Shown here: positions 21,115-31,992 of the stretch, piece by piece
Numbering within the stretch: position 1 is the first letter of the stretch
Layout of the letters: every line of letters begins with the position of its first letter
Assembly: GCF_000499385.1 (NCBI RefSeq)
Contig: NW_013651900.1
Span: forward strand, 1 to 64,000
Reading direction: 5' to 3'
DNA from: Eimeria necatrix
Lineage: Eukaryota; Apicomplexa; Conoidasida; Eucoccidiorida; Eimeriidae
DNA length: 64,000 nucleotides
The notes under the pieces: generated by a model
What the model saw: only the letters and a program-made list of their open reading frames with translations
Database searches by the model: none
Told to the model about the DNA's origin: nothing
Position numbers and translations under genes: made by a program

Positions 21115-21413
21115 TCTGTGGCGATCCCGGATGGACGCGCACTCCCTTTTTGCGCAGTCACCGTCACTACGGGGCCCTCCACAGCTTCTGGTTTGTCCCC
21201 CAAATACTTCCGCAGAAGTCCTTCAACTTCTGTTTCCTGGGGCCCCTCAGCTGGCGTTTTTGCTGCTGCTTTTGCTGCACCTTTGCTGCTGAGGGCCACG
21301 GGCGGCGACTTGGACTTCGCCGTTTCTCCTTCGTGGCTGCTGTCAAGGGCCTTGGGCCTCACTGGCTCTGCAGGGGCTGCTGCTGTGGAACCAGCTGCTG
21401 GCGCTGCTGCTGA

Positions 21414-21454
<41 letters not shown>

Positions 21455-22164
21455 CTTTTGGCTCTGCTACCCTCACCCTGCTCTGCGCCATATCCCCAGA
21501 GGCTCCGCTTTGTTCTCCCCTTCCCCCCGCCAAAGCACGGCGGGTTTGAAAGGCCGGCGCCATGCCTTCTTCACCTGCTGCTGCTGCTGCTGCTGCTGGC
21601 TTTGCTGCTGCTGGCGCTGCTGGTGCTGCTTTGAGTGCTGCAGCTCCTGGTGCTGCTTGGGGTAAGGAGGGAGGAGGTGGGGGAGGAGGCCCCTTATGCA
21701 GTACCCGACTTTCCTGTGTTGCAGCTGCAGCTCTTTCAGCAGCTTCTCCGAGTGCTGCTGCTGCTGCTGCTGCTCTGGGCGATGTGGCTGCAGGCGGCGC
21801 CGCCGCCGCCGCCGCCGCTGCTGCTGCTGCTGCTGCTGCTGCTGCAGCTGGACTGGGACTTCTCAGGGTCCTGACAGTTGCGACGGAACCAAAAGAATCT
21901 ATTCTGGACAGCCTGGACTCCCCAAAAGGGGCTCTGTTGCTGCGGCGGCTGCTGCTGGGGGCGCTGCCCTCCATAAAGGCAATTGCCTGGGCCCGGGCTA
22001 TTTGGCTTCTGGGGCTGAGGGGCTGCTGCTCCTCTTCTTCATGAACTTTTCTGCTTTTTGCTGCTGCTGTGTCTGCAGCGTCTTGCAGCTCAATGTGGAT
22101 TCTGCGGCCTCCGGGGGCAACAGACCGCAGGGAGGCTCTGGAGGCACTTCGCCTCGCGCCGGCT

Positions 22165-22196
<32 letters not shown>

Positions 22197-25100
22197 AGGC
22201 TCGCCGGCCTGTTCTTGCTGCGCGTGCTGCAGTGTCGACTTTTTCTCCTTCTCAGCTGCCTTTATGAAGGCGCTGCTGAAAAAGGCAGAAAGCCGGTCCA
22301 CATCAGCATTGCCCTTGCCCTGTACAGACACCCCATCAGCAGCGCTGGGGGCCCTCTTAGCCGCCTCTGCTGCTGCTGCTGCTGCTTCTGTTTCTGCTGC
22401 TGCTGGCCTGGAGAACACCGGGGTCACTACAGACCGTGGGCTCGCTGGTAGAGTCAGAGTGAGCTGGTGGCGATGGGGGCCCCCGCGAGGGCCCCCTTGG
22501 GGGCCCCCGCGGGGGCTTCTCGGGGAAATGCCACTAAGATCGTTTTCGTGAGAGGCACTTCTGAGGCTAGGCTGCTTCAAAGCAAGGCTGCGGGCTGTCT
22601 GCCCTTCCGGGGCCCCTCTCCCTGCTTTCGCCTGGGACTGCGTGCTGCTGCTGCGCTGCAGCAGCACCATTCCAGAATCTTGCAGAGACTGCCGCGAAGT
22701 CCCGCGGGAAATGGAAGAGGGCCTGTGCAGCTCTTGGGTCGCAGGGAGAGTGGGGGCACTGGCGGACTTTGGGGCCATGAGAGAAGCAGCAAGTCCCGCA
22801 GCAGCAGCAGCTGCTGCTGAGACGAAGGAGTCGGGGGCCCTCTGCAGCTCCGGCGCGCTGGGACTTTGCGACTTCCGCGCTTTTGCTGCTCCCTGCTCCC
22901 CTGAAGCAGCAGCAGAAGCCACAGAAGAAACCCTGCGGCTGCTGGCCAGAGAAAGCCGGGAAGCTGAACGGCCCAAGACAGGCCGATCCCGAGGCGAAGA
23001 AGGTGGGGCCTCGTGAGTGTCTGGCGGCTGCAGTGCTGCTGCCACTTTCCCCGAATTCTTCTTTTTAGCAGCTGCTGCAGCAGCTGCAGCAGTTGCAGAT
23101 GCTGCAGCTGCTGCAGGCTGCGCAGCAGCATGGCCGCCCCGGCTGGCTGAACGAGACCGACCCTCAGCCGAAGAGTCCCACCGGTAGCCTTTGTAGACAG
23201 GGTGAGATGCCTTCCAGGCAGCGAGATCATCTCTGAAATGCGAAAAAGGTAAATGCAAATGGAATGCACAAAAAGGTAAATTCCCTCAAAGTCTGAGTCC
23301 CAGGCCTGAGCCCCCACTTGCTAAAGCTGATATAGACTAACTCCAGAGATGAACACAGTGCAAAAAGAAATTGCAACTTCAGGTGACTGCATATTAGTTG
23401 TAAATGAACTTCTGAAAAGTGGCAAAAGGAGAGAACCTACCTTTCTTTGCGAAGCTTCTCCATCTGCAGCTGCAGCTCGTGGGCCTTTGCCTTAGCCGCA
23501 GCAAAATCAGCTTCCTGCACTCTGCGGCGAAAACAGCACTCGCATATGCAGCAGTGAAACATGAAAATGTGCATTTGAACAAGTTCGAAAGTGCATAAAC
23601 AATGCCCTGATACTAAGATGGTTCAGTTCTCTAAGTTGTGTCTTTTTAATTAAATTACAAGGAATACTCGTAGGCCTATGAGTATATTAGAAAGTGCGCA
23701 AAGCTGTGAACTTGCATAAAAGAAAAGCAAAGTTCTCACAAGTTCACAACCCTCACGGAAAATCATAAAAGGATGAAAAAGCCAACCAGCATGAGCTGTA
23801 TCAGCAACTGCTCTCTGAGTGGCATTGCTAACGGGGTGAAGCTAGGGCGACAGATATTTTCGCGATTTTCACAATTGTTACGCTGAGTATAATATTGTTA
23901 TGAAAATGATACAAGGATTAAAAGGCCTGAGACTCTAGCTGCCATGAGATACAGCACATGTCTTTCTACTTGTACTCTGTGCCGTCTTAGTCTCAATCTA
24001 TCTCACTTGAGGCGATGGTCTTTGAGGCGAAGCTTCAGCAAGACATCCGCTTTGCGGGCATTCTCCTTTTTGGTCTCTTCCAGCTGTTTCGCCACTGTCC
24101 GAAGTTCCTTCTCTACTCTCTGCCAGTTCACCCGCAGCAAAACAGAATGACAAGTACATGCATGCATGTATGCAGGCAAGCATGTTGTGGCTGCATGAGA
24201 AGGCCACAGACCCAGATTTGTTGCCTTTTGAGGTAAAAGCAAAAGCGTTTTGGTTTAACTGCGCAAAGGAACTTGCTTCTGGGTTGAGCGAGGCCAGAAA
24301 TACATGCATGCAAAAGAAAGAATAGTAATCCTGGCATGAGTGGTGGTTACACTGGAGGCAGCAATAGTAAGCCGAAGGAGTGCTTGCATTCTTTCAGCCT
24401 CACCACAAATTTATTCTCCCACATTTTTCTTTCTCGCTGCAGACGCGAAACCTCCACGGCCGGCACCATCGAGGTCGGCTCCCGCGTGGCGTTGATGCTC
24501 TGAGTGTCAATTGGCGGTGCAGAAAAAAGAGTGGCCGAGGCGCTTTTAAGAATAATAGCAATTAAGATGATAATAATCAAGAGAATATCGACAGCAGCGC
24601 ATGCATATAATGCTCTGTTTGAGGACCAGTGCCTGGGTTACCGCTGAGCTCTTCTTGAATTCCGTTGTGTTCAAAATGTAATTGCCAAAATGCAAAAAGA
24701 TGAAGCAAGCTTTGTAACGCTGTTGAGGTGCATCCAAAAGGACTACTGTATTGTACTACAGGGGCCGAAAACAGCATATATATATATATATAAAGCTGCA
24801 TTTATCAAAGGCCTTGAGCCTCACCTGCAAAATGCCTTGGGAGCTGACTTCCTTCACGAAGCCCTTTTCTAGAAGTGTCGCCTCCGTCTCGGAGAGCACG
24901 AGCTGCAATTCAGGGGGCAGACGTGAGCTTCACTAGAGGCATTAAGAGGTTGCCTCTGCAAGCCAAGTTCTGCAAGTAATTCTGGATATAGATGACTGTG
25001 GCGGCTCAGTTTCAACACTTGCCTGCATACGATTGACCCCCAAAGTGACCATCTCCGGAAGCTGCTCCAGCGAAGCCTTGTCATCTTCTGAAAACTGCAA

Positions 25101-27305
25101 TCAGTGCACAAGCCAACGACTCAGCGATAAGCATATTTCCCCTCTCAAGCCAACACAAAACTGCCAAACAGCCCATATCTCCCCATTTCCAACTTCTCTA
25201 CAACCCCATTTTGTGCATAGTACGGGACCAGCAGCAGCAGGAGTAGCTGCAGCAACAGAAGCTGCAGCAGCAACAACAGCAGCAGCTAGCAGAAACGGAG
25301 GAGAAATCAGACAAAACTGGCAGCCATTAGCGCATTTATTGATTCTGTTTGCGCTTCATTGGAATCTGCTTCTGCCCTTAAACGTGTAGTCACCACAACT
25401 TGTATATTTATGTATATCATTTATATGTTAATGTACGGTTGGTAAATTCACATTGCTGCTAAGCACAAATATTATGTACGGACATTGCAAGCTGCTATGG
25501 TAGCAGCAAAACTTTTGACTGCAGCCTTGAGGGAGCGGAAAGCGGTGGTGAAGGCGTGGGCCTCTTCCTCGAGCGTCTTTTGTTTTTCTTGAAGACCCGA
25601 CACAAACCTGAGACCATCATTTTATCATTCTCAACTGGTCTGTTCAATGGTCCCGAGCGAAACTTTTCCCACTTCATGTGAGAGCCAAGGGAAACAACAG
25701 GCAGCGAGTAGCAGCAGCAGCAGCAACAGCAGGAAGGCGGCAGCACAGCTTGCCTCTTCAGCACTTGCAACTTTTCCTCAGACTCCTCCCACCGCCGCTC
25801 CGCCTGCCGAGCCAACAAAGCTTCTGTGGCCACTTGGCGTTCTTGAATTTGAAGCTTCCGCACGAGGTTGTCGTGGGTGTCGCGGTAGACTGCAGTATCT
25901 GCCAGCAGCTGCTGCACCACAGCAGCCGCCTCCCTGAGCAGCAGCAGCACCAGCAGCGGCAGCACAAGTGCCCAGTCAGCCGCAGCTGCAGCATGCGGTC
26001 GGCAGCGAACAGCAGCCGTGCAAAATTGGCAGCGGCAATACAGCTGCAGCTGCAGCAGCACTCCAGCAGCAGCTGCAGCAACAGTGCAGCAGTAGCTGCA
26101 GCAGCAGTACAGCAGCAGCTACACCAGCAGATCGCCAAAGACACGAAATAAATGGCAGTTGCCGCTGAGCTCAGTGGCGCTGCTACCTCCCCAAGTGCAG
26201 TCACATATACGCAGATTCATTTCTTAACTGAATTTCTCTTCATTTAAACACAGCCACAAACAAGTAGAGCTTCTTTCAGGCCCTTTGAGGTCCCAGCGAA
26301 CCGGCTTCGAGTCCCTCGGGAGCCCCTTGTGCTACGTGAGAAAGCTCTTTGAAAAACCCTAAACCCTTGTAAACCCCGTTTTAGGGTTTCTGGCCCCCGC
26401 CTTACGCTTTAAGTCGCTCTACAGTTTGTCTGTGCCTCGCTTTGGTCTCCTCGAGCTCTCTGATGAGCTGCTGGTTTTCGCCAATGACTTGCGAACAGAG
26501 CTGCTCCTTGGCAGCCACTTTGGCTCGCAAGAAACCCTGCGACTCCGCCACTGCTACCCGCGCATGCACAGGCATTTTGCTGTGCACGGAGCCGCTGCTT
26601 GCTGCTGCGCTGGATGGACCACTGGTCACCTCCGCAGCCGCCCCCTCCAGCTGAGACTCACACGCACGGGCGTCTGCGAGTTCCTTCCAGCTTACACCTA
26701 CTGGGCGAGGGTGAGAGCTGCGCCTGTGAAGCCGCAAGGGGGAAGCCCCAATTGGGGGTGCTCTGCGCTGGAAAGGCCTGTAAGCCTGCAGGGGCAGAAG
26801 GGGAGGCTGCTGCTGCTCCTCCTGGGGCTTGCGCTGCTGCTGCGGCTTGTGCTGCTGCTGCAGTTGTTGAGGCTCTGGCTGCTGCTGGCGCTCGGCAGTG
26901 ACCGGAATTGACTCCCCAGGTGTCTGCGCCTTCATAACGCTGCGAGACCCCCGCTGTGAGGGGCCTTAACTCTTCAGTTTCGTCAGTGCCACAACGCGCT
27001 GCAGCTCTTCAGTCGCCCCCAGGTGCCCCATTCCTCTGCAGCGCGGCGACTGGTTGCGCTGTGCCGCCACTGCGCAGCTCATAGGTCCCCGCCCCTCTTT
27101 TGCGGTGTTACCTCATCAAAAGCATGTTCAAGACCTTGCTTGGCATAATTGCTAACTTTTGCCGTAAATTTACCCCTGAAGAGCCCCAAAGGCGCAGCGC
27201 AGGCCGCCCCACCCCAACTCGATAGCGCTTGTGAGGCGGCGGCGGCCCGGAATATGCTTCACCGGTCCCCCAGCCTTCAACAGACAAAAACTTGAAGCCT
27301 AGCAC
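20181..27305 (-). CDS. Large Ala-rich coiled-coil protein spanning the R/P boundary
   Basis: Minus-strand gene of about ten exons, approximately 27305-27173, 26960-26406, 25935-25750, 25605-25495, 25102-25024, 24920-24827, 24530-24400, 24135-24003, 23525-23440 and 23235-20181. Exons 2-9 are short and each encodes charged heptad-like sequence: KVAAKEQLCSQVIGENQQL, VSGLQEKQKTLEEEAHAF, RVEKELRTVAKQLEETKKE, AAKAKAHELQLQMEKLRKER. The first intron junction (SSG|RGSRSVMK) is phase 0. Exon 10 is one open block of about 1,017 codons, beginning RDDLAAWKASHPVYKGYRW, rich in Ser-Pro-Arg phosphosite-like stretches with many Ala runs, ending in NISALKTPNSSSTNL. No catalytic domain, transmembrane segment or known family was recognised. 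The coiled coil suggests a structural or cytoskeletal role (inference). Composition changes abruptly between exons 9 and 10. Confidence 0.6.
26351..26391. repeat. Inverted telomere-type repeat at the R/P boundary
   Basis: AAACCCTAAACCC is followed 16 bases later by TTTTAGGGTTTC, so AAACCCTAAA and TTTAGGGTTT form a 10-bp inverted pair. It is the last telomere-type array in the window, just inside the intron after exon 2 of the coiled-coil gene (donor GTAAGG near 26405). Confidence 0.85.
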
Positions 27306-29988
27306 AATACAGTGTAAAAGTGAAAATTAATTCGAAGGCTTCCTTACTGACTGAGAGAGCAGCAATCGGAGCAGCTGTGGCTGGCGCCGAGAGGTCATCG
27401 ACAGGGCTGGTGGACCAGACCACTGCGCCTGCGACTGGTCAACCTACTGCCTTAATATTAGTCATCTTTCCATCATTTTTATGCTAGGAAATTTGGTTCT
27501 AATCTCAATTATTTTGATGCCCGCCGTACATTGTCCTCAACGCAAGGTAGCCACCTACAACGGCAAACGCCGCTACGGCCGCTGGTGCCGGTGCTGTGAA
27601 TCAGACAACTACAGCACTTGCAATGAAATAGCATCTGCAGCGGACTACTAGCTCTTTTCAATTTCAGTTTCACAATACTGTTTCTCCAGCGCTTAAAAGC
27701 CCGAACTCACCCTTGCTTTATACTGGCGTGCGGCATGAACCTGCCCAACAGAGTCACTGCCACTCAGCACTACCATTTGGCAAACCGTGCACGTTGCAGC
27801 AACTCGCCATTACTTCTGCACTCTAATTTATAGATTTGATAACAAATGAAGGCCAGATCAGTTCAGCTTGGCATTTCCACGCTCTGCCGTGCTGACCCCC
27901 TCCACGAGGTCATTGTCAGCAAGCAGATGCGCAAAGTTCTAGACCTATCGTGAGTTCCCGTGAACTTCTTTGGGGCCTCTTGGCAGCCCATCTGGCGTAT
28001 TTGCTGCGACAATGCCTTAAGCATTCTACTCGGGGCCCGACTCCAGAAACTTGAAGAAGCCCCAAGCATTTTCGACGGGAGAATAGCACACACAAGCATC
28101 TCGTGCGCAATTAGTGCCACGCTGCGCCTAGTCTTTACCAACGGGCTTCACTTTCACTCAGCTCTGCAACCGTTAGGACATTAGGCACGCTCACAAATAC
28201 TGCATTGTTTGGAGGCGCGGCGTTCACACACTAGCGCAGGGGAAATGGTGAGCGCGGAGAATACCATTGTGCGAGATCGTGTTAGTAACAGAAGATACTG
28301 AAGTCTATCTCTTACTGCATCATAGTGCTCATTAGTTGGCCCAGTGTTGACTGCTTTAGCGAGCAGGGAGACGAAGCAGCCGGGGTGAACCTGGATGCGA
28401 CGACCCCTAGTGCCTTCGTAGCAGCAGCAAATATTCAAACAAAAATTTCCAAGACAGAACTCAACAAGGGTTACAAAGAAACAGTCAAAGAGAACACGAC
28501 GAGGGTTACAAGCAAAGAGCAACTGGGCATGTATGAGCTGGTCAGAAGCGGCAGCTCCACCGCCTTGACATTGGGGTTTACTTGCCCTCATCTTTCGCAA
28601 AAGGCAGTCAGCAGAACGCTCTTGAGCGCACTGTACGGCAGCGCAAGTGACCTTTTCGACGCTGGTGGATGGTGCGCGAAGCGTTCCTTATGCAGCTTAA
28701 GGGCCCCTTAAGGAACATCATCTTGAGCCAGATATTCTGGTATTCAAGAGGTTAGATGTGTTAAACTCCCGGTTCTTGAGGAATCCAAGGCGCTCCTGAC
28801 TGCCCTTGGAATAAGCAAGGGAACTTGCTATTTTCATCCCTAGAGGCAACAGACAGCACCACGTTCCAACGCTAAACGGCCTCCCACTTGAAAAAAGCAG
28901 GTAAGGGAGAGACATATCACAAGGAAGAAGATTGGCTCTCATGGCTTGTTGCATTGCGTCAATGTGTTCTCCGCCCGTCAGACCTGTGCTTCTATGGACC
29001 GACGGCAATTGCCGTGCCGCGGCTATTGATTTGCCTCCGCAGTGAGCAGTTAATTAGCAGTGGAATAGAGAACCGGAATCTGAATGCTTCCTCAGTACAA
29101 AGCATTGCGGCGGCCTTCAGCGGCGTTAATGAAACGTGGCTCTACCCTGTGCTCTGAATGTTGGTGCGGTGAAATTCACCCAACTGCGGGTTAATGGCGG
29201 AAATAAACAATGCGCATAAGCTAGCCAAATTTCCCGTCAACTAATTAGTGGCATGCACGGGTGGATAAGCCAGACTCCCACAACATCTACAAGCTAACTA
29301 GCGAAGCCGAAGCCAAGGCAGCGGGATTGCGCGAATCAACGGGCAAAGAAGACCCTGTAGAGCTTGGCTCAGTTATTTTACAGGTAAAGCATAGGTGGAG
29401 GCTCAGCTTTTTGGTGCAGCTTGCTAGTTTGTGCGCAGTCTATGTGTTGTTCCTGGACTCTTCAGGTACACGTTAAGGTCTAAGGAGCCATTAGGCGTCC
29501 TCAACCCTTTCCTTTTACTGTTATTCTGCCGTCCTCTCTCTGCACTGTGTGAGTTCACGTGGAGCGGTAGGGTTTAGAGTGCCAACCGCCACACAATACA
29601 ATTGCCCCTCTCCCTCACCTCTGCCGACGTGAAGAACAATACAAACGCAAACACTAACACCAACTAACACCAACACCCACACAAAACACTCGCTCACTCG
29701 TTCACTAGCGAGCCAGCTAGGAGGCGATTGAGCTGGAAGCTACCACGAGGCTCAGCCCGTATGCACCGAGCCGCCACCAACGGCCCCGTTAGTCTTTGAT
29801 TTGCCGACTATGTCTAAATTTCGCAAATGAAAACAAAGGAATGAAGGGGACAAGGGCCCCGGGACAGTTTGGGCGGACGCGGTAGAGGTGGCAGTGAGCG
29901 TCGCAGCGGAAGCAGCACAGTGGGACAAAGGCCACGGCTTGGTGAGGCCTTCGATAGCAGCAGCAGCATAAGCTGCTCCGCCAGCAAC
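27306..29988. other. Intergenic P-segment, no gene recognised
   Basis: Unique sequence of balanced composition, no tracts. Open frames are under 130 codons and none contains a recognisable motif. It contains the 5' side of the coiled-coil gene (upstream of 27305) and the 3' side of Rab7. Short unrecognised exons cannot be excluded, since genes here are split into pieces as small as 50 bp. Confidence 0.5.
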
Positions 29989-31992
29989 TCAGCAACAGCC
30001 ACCACTGGTCTGCACATGTTGGGGGCGGATTTCCTGGTTGCTGAGGGTCAGAGTTTCCGGCAGGTAACTGCATCACAAAAAACACTTCGGTCAAACACTA
30101 TATTCCACTAACAATACGCTGGGTGGTCACTACCAGTGGCAGCAGCACTACACCAAAATGCACATCAACATGCGGAGCATGTCAAGCTTGTTTCCTTACA
30201 TTTGCTCCTGTTTGGTTTCATGTTGCATGGCTTTCCTAGCTATCTCCTCAAATGCGGCGCTGACGTTGATGGCCTGCTTGGCGCTTGTCTCGAAGTAGCT
30301 TATTTTAGACCCGCAAAATGCCTCAGCCTTGGCCGCAGATACCCGACGCTTCTCCTCTAAAAAGAAATACTCACCTCTTATCACAAATGAATATATATGT
30401 GCATGCATATGTGTCTTCATATATCTCTGCAAACGGCGAAGATGCATTGTCTTTGGTTGGCGTACACACTAATCCTCAGACAAGCTTTAGTATGCACACT
30501 AGCATGCCTATGCATTCATGCATATGGGGACATCTCTGCAAATTTCTATGCGTACACGACAATCAGATACACCAACGCCTACACACACAGCACATAAGTA
30601 TTCCTAAAGTGGAAGCAACAAGGGACGGCGTGACGGAGATCACAGTGTGAACAACAGCTCAGACATTACTGCTGAAAAGCGATGACAGAATGCCGCAAAG
30701 TGATGATCATATATAATCAAATTATACTCCTGTCGCTCACTCTCATCCACTTTGTTTCCCAGGACAACAAAGGGAAAGGCGTCGGGGTCGGCGGGAGAAG
30801 ACTGAAACGTCAGCAACCAGCACACGAATTTCTACTTCTATATTCCTAACTCCATATCTATTATTAGCTCGCATATCCACTACAGTTTCATATTCATTTA
30901 ATGTCCCTTTTCCCAGCTGCGACAGTTCTCAACGTCAAATCCGCAAATGGAAGCCTCACTACACATAGACTACCTGCACGCGAGGACATAAATATAAATG
31001 CGGACAGCAACGCAAAAATGCAAAGTGGTTACCTGTATGAGAAATTCGTCCTTCCAAGATTCAAGACTGTCAAATGACTTCGGGTTCGTAACATCGAAAA
31101 CCAGAACGCAGCAGTCCGCGCCGCGGTAGAAGGCCACCCCTAAACTCTGGAACCGCTCCTGCCCTGCGGCAATAAACACCCAACAAACCGTACGCAAGAC
31201 TCTGTGCAGAAATGATGGAAAAGTGACAAAAATTGGAGAACACACTGGAGGCGCACCAGTGAGGGGAGGAAAGCGCTGGCACCCAATGCAGGTATGCACA
31301 TATGGAGAGTTGTCGGTCAAAACGCCAAACTCACAAACCAATACTGATCACAGTGCAACAATATACGTGAAGGCAGAACATTCTGCTGCGATGAAAATAG
31401 GCTCTCAAACATACGTCACGCAGCGCCATACCAGCTGTGTCCCAAATTTGAATGGTGACTTCTTTGTCATCAATGACAACATCTTTGGTAAGAAAATCCG
31501 CTCCGACTGCGTGCAAAAAGCAAACTTAAAGATATGGAAATCGCAAACAGTGGCCCAGAAGAAGAATGGCAAAAAACTGGAATGATGGTGAAGGAAGGGC
31601 GGCAGCAGCATTAGTGAGGGAAAGAAATCCGGCATGCAGTCATAATTAGCGTAAAAGGAACGCTGAGAAGATATTCGTACACTAGTGCGCGGCCTGTAAG
31701 TCCTGGAACTCACTGGTAGCTTTGTACTGATTTGAAAACTTCTTATTCACATACTGGTTCATCAACGAGGTTTTCCCCACGCTGCAGCCACGAATGCAGA
31801 AGCACCACCAGCCACCCACTCTTTCTACAGAATCCATAGCCCCCTTTGTCCTTTGTGCATTATCTCTACCAACTGTGGTGTAGTGGCACAACTGACAACC
31901 TGCTACCGCTCTAAGATAAACGAGGGGCAAACTGATCACCTGCTGTCGCCCAAGATGATGACCTTCAGCAGTGACTTCTTCTTCGGCGGCAT
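29989..31992 (-). CDS. RAB7: Rab7 GTPase (late endosome/vacuole trafficking)
   Basis: Seven exons: 31992-31940, 31781-31714, 31506-31432, 31163-31033, 30801-30741, 30356-30200, 30040-29989. They total 597 nt, 198 residues, all phases consistent. Motifs in order: G1 GDSSVGKTS (15-23), switch I KATIGADFLTK, G3 [44 protein letters not shown] (G4), [14 protein letters not shown] (G5), and C-terminal TSGGCC for geranylgeranylation. FPFVVLGNK and the AINV block after ETSAK mark the Rab7 subfamily. Exon 1 ends inside the P-loop. The tail depends on a 52-nt last exon: without it the frame stops at TAA across a perfect GTAAGG donor and lacks prenylation cysteines. As Rab7 it should act on late endosome-like or vacuolar and Golgi-post-Golgi membranes, and in coccidia possibly in secretory organelle traffic (inference). 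Confidence 0.93.

Noticed and set aside
20239..22551. Long plus-strand frames opposite exon 10 of the coiled-coil gene
   Set aside because: The minus frame runs about 1,017 codons uninterrupted with mixed non-repeat sequence and joins to coiled-coil exons; the plus frames are shadows.
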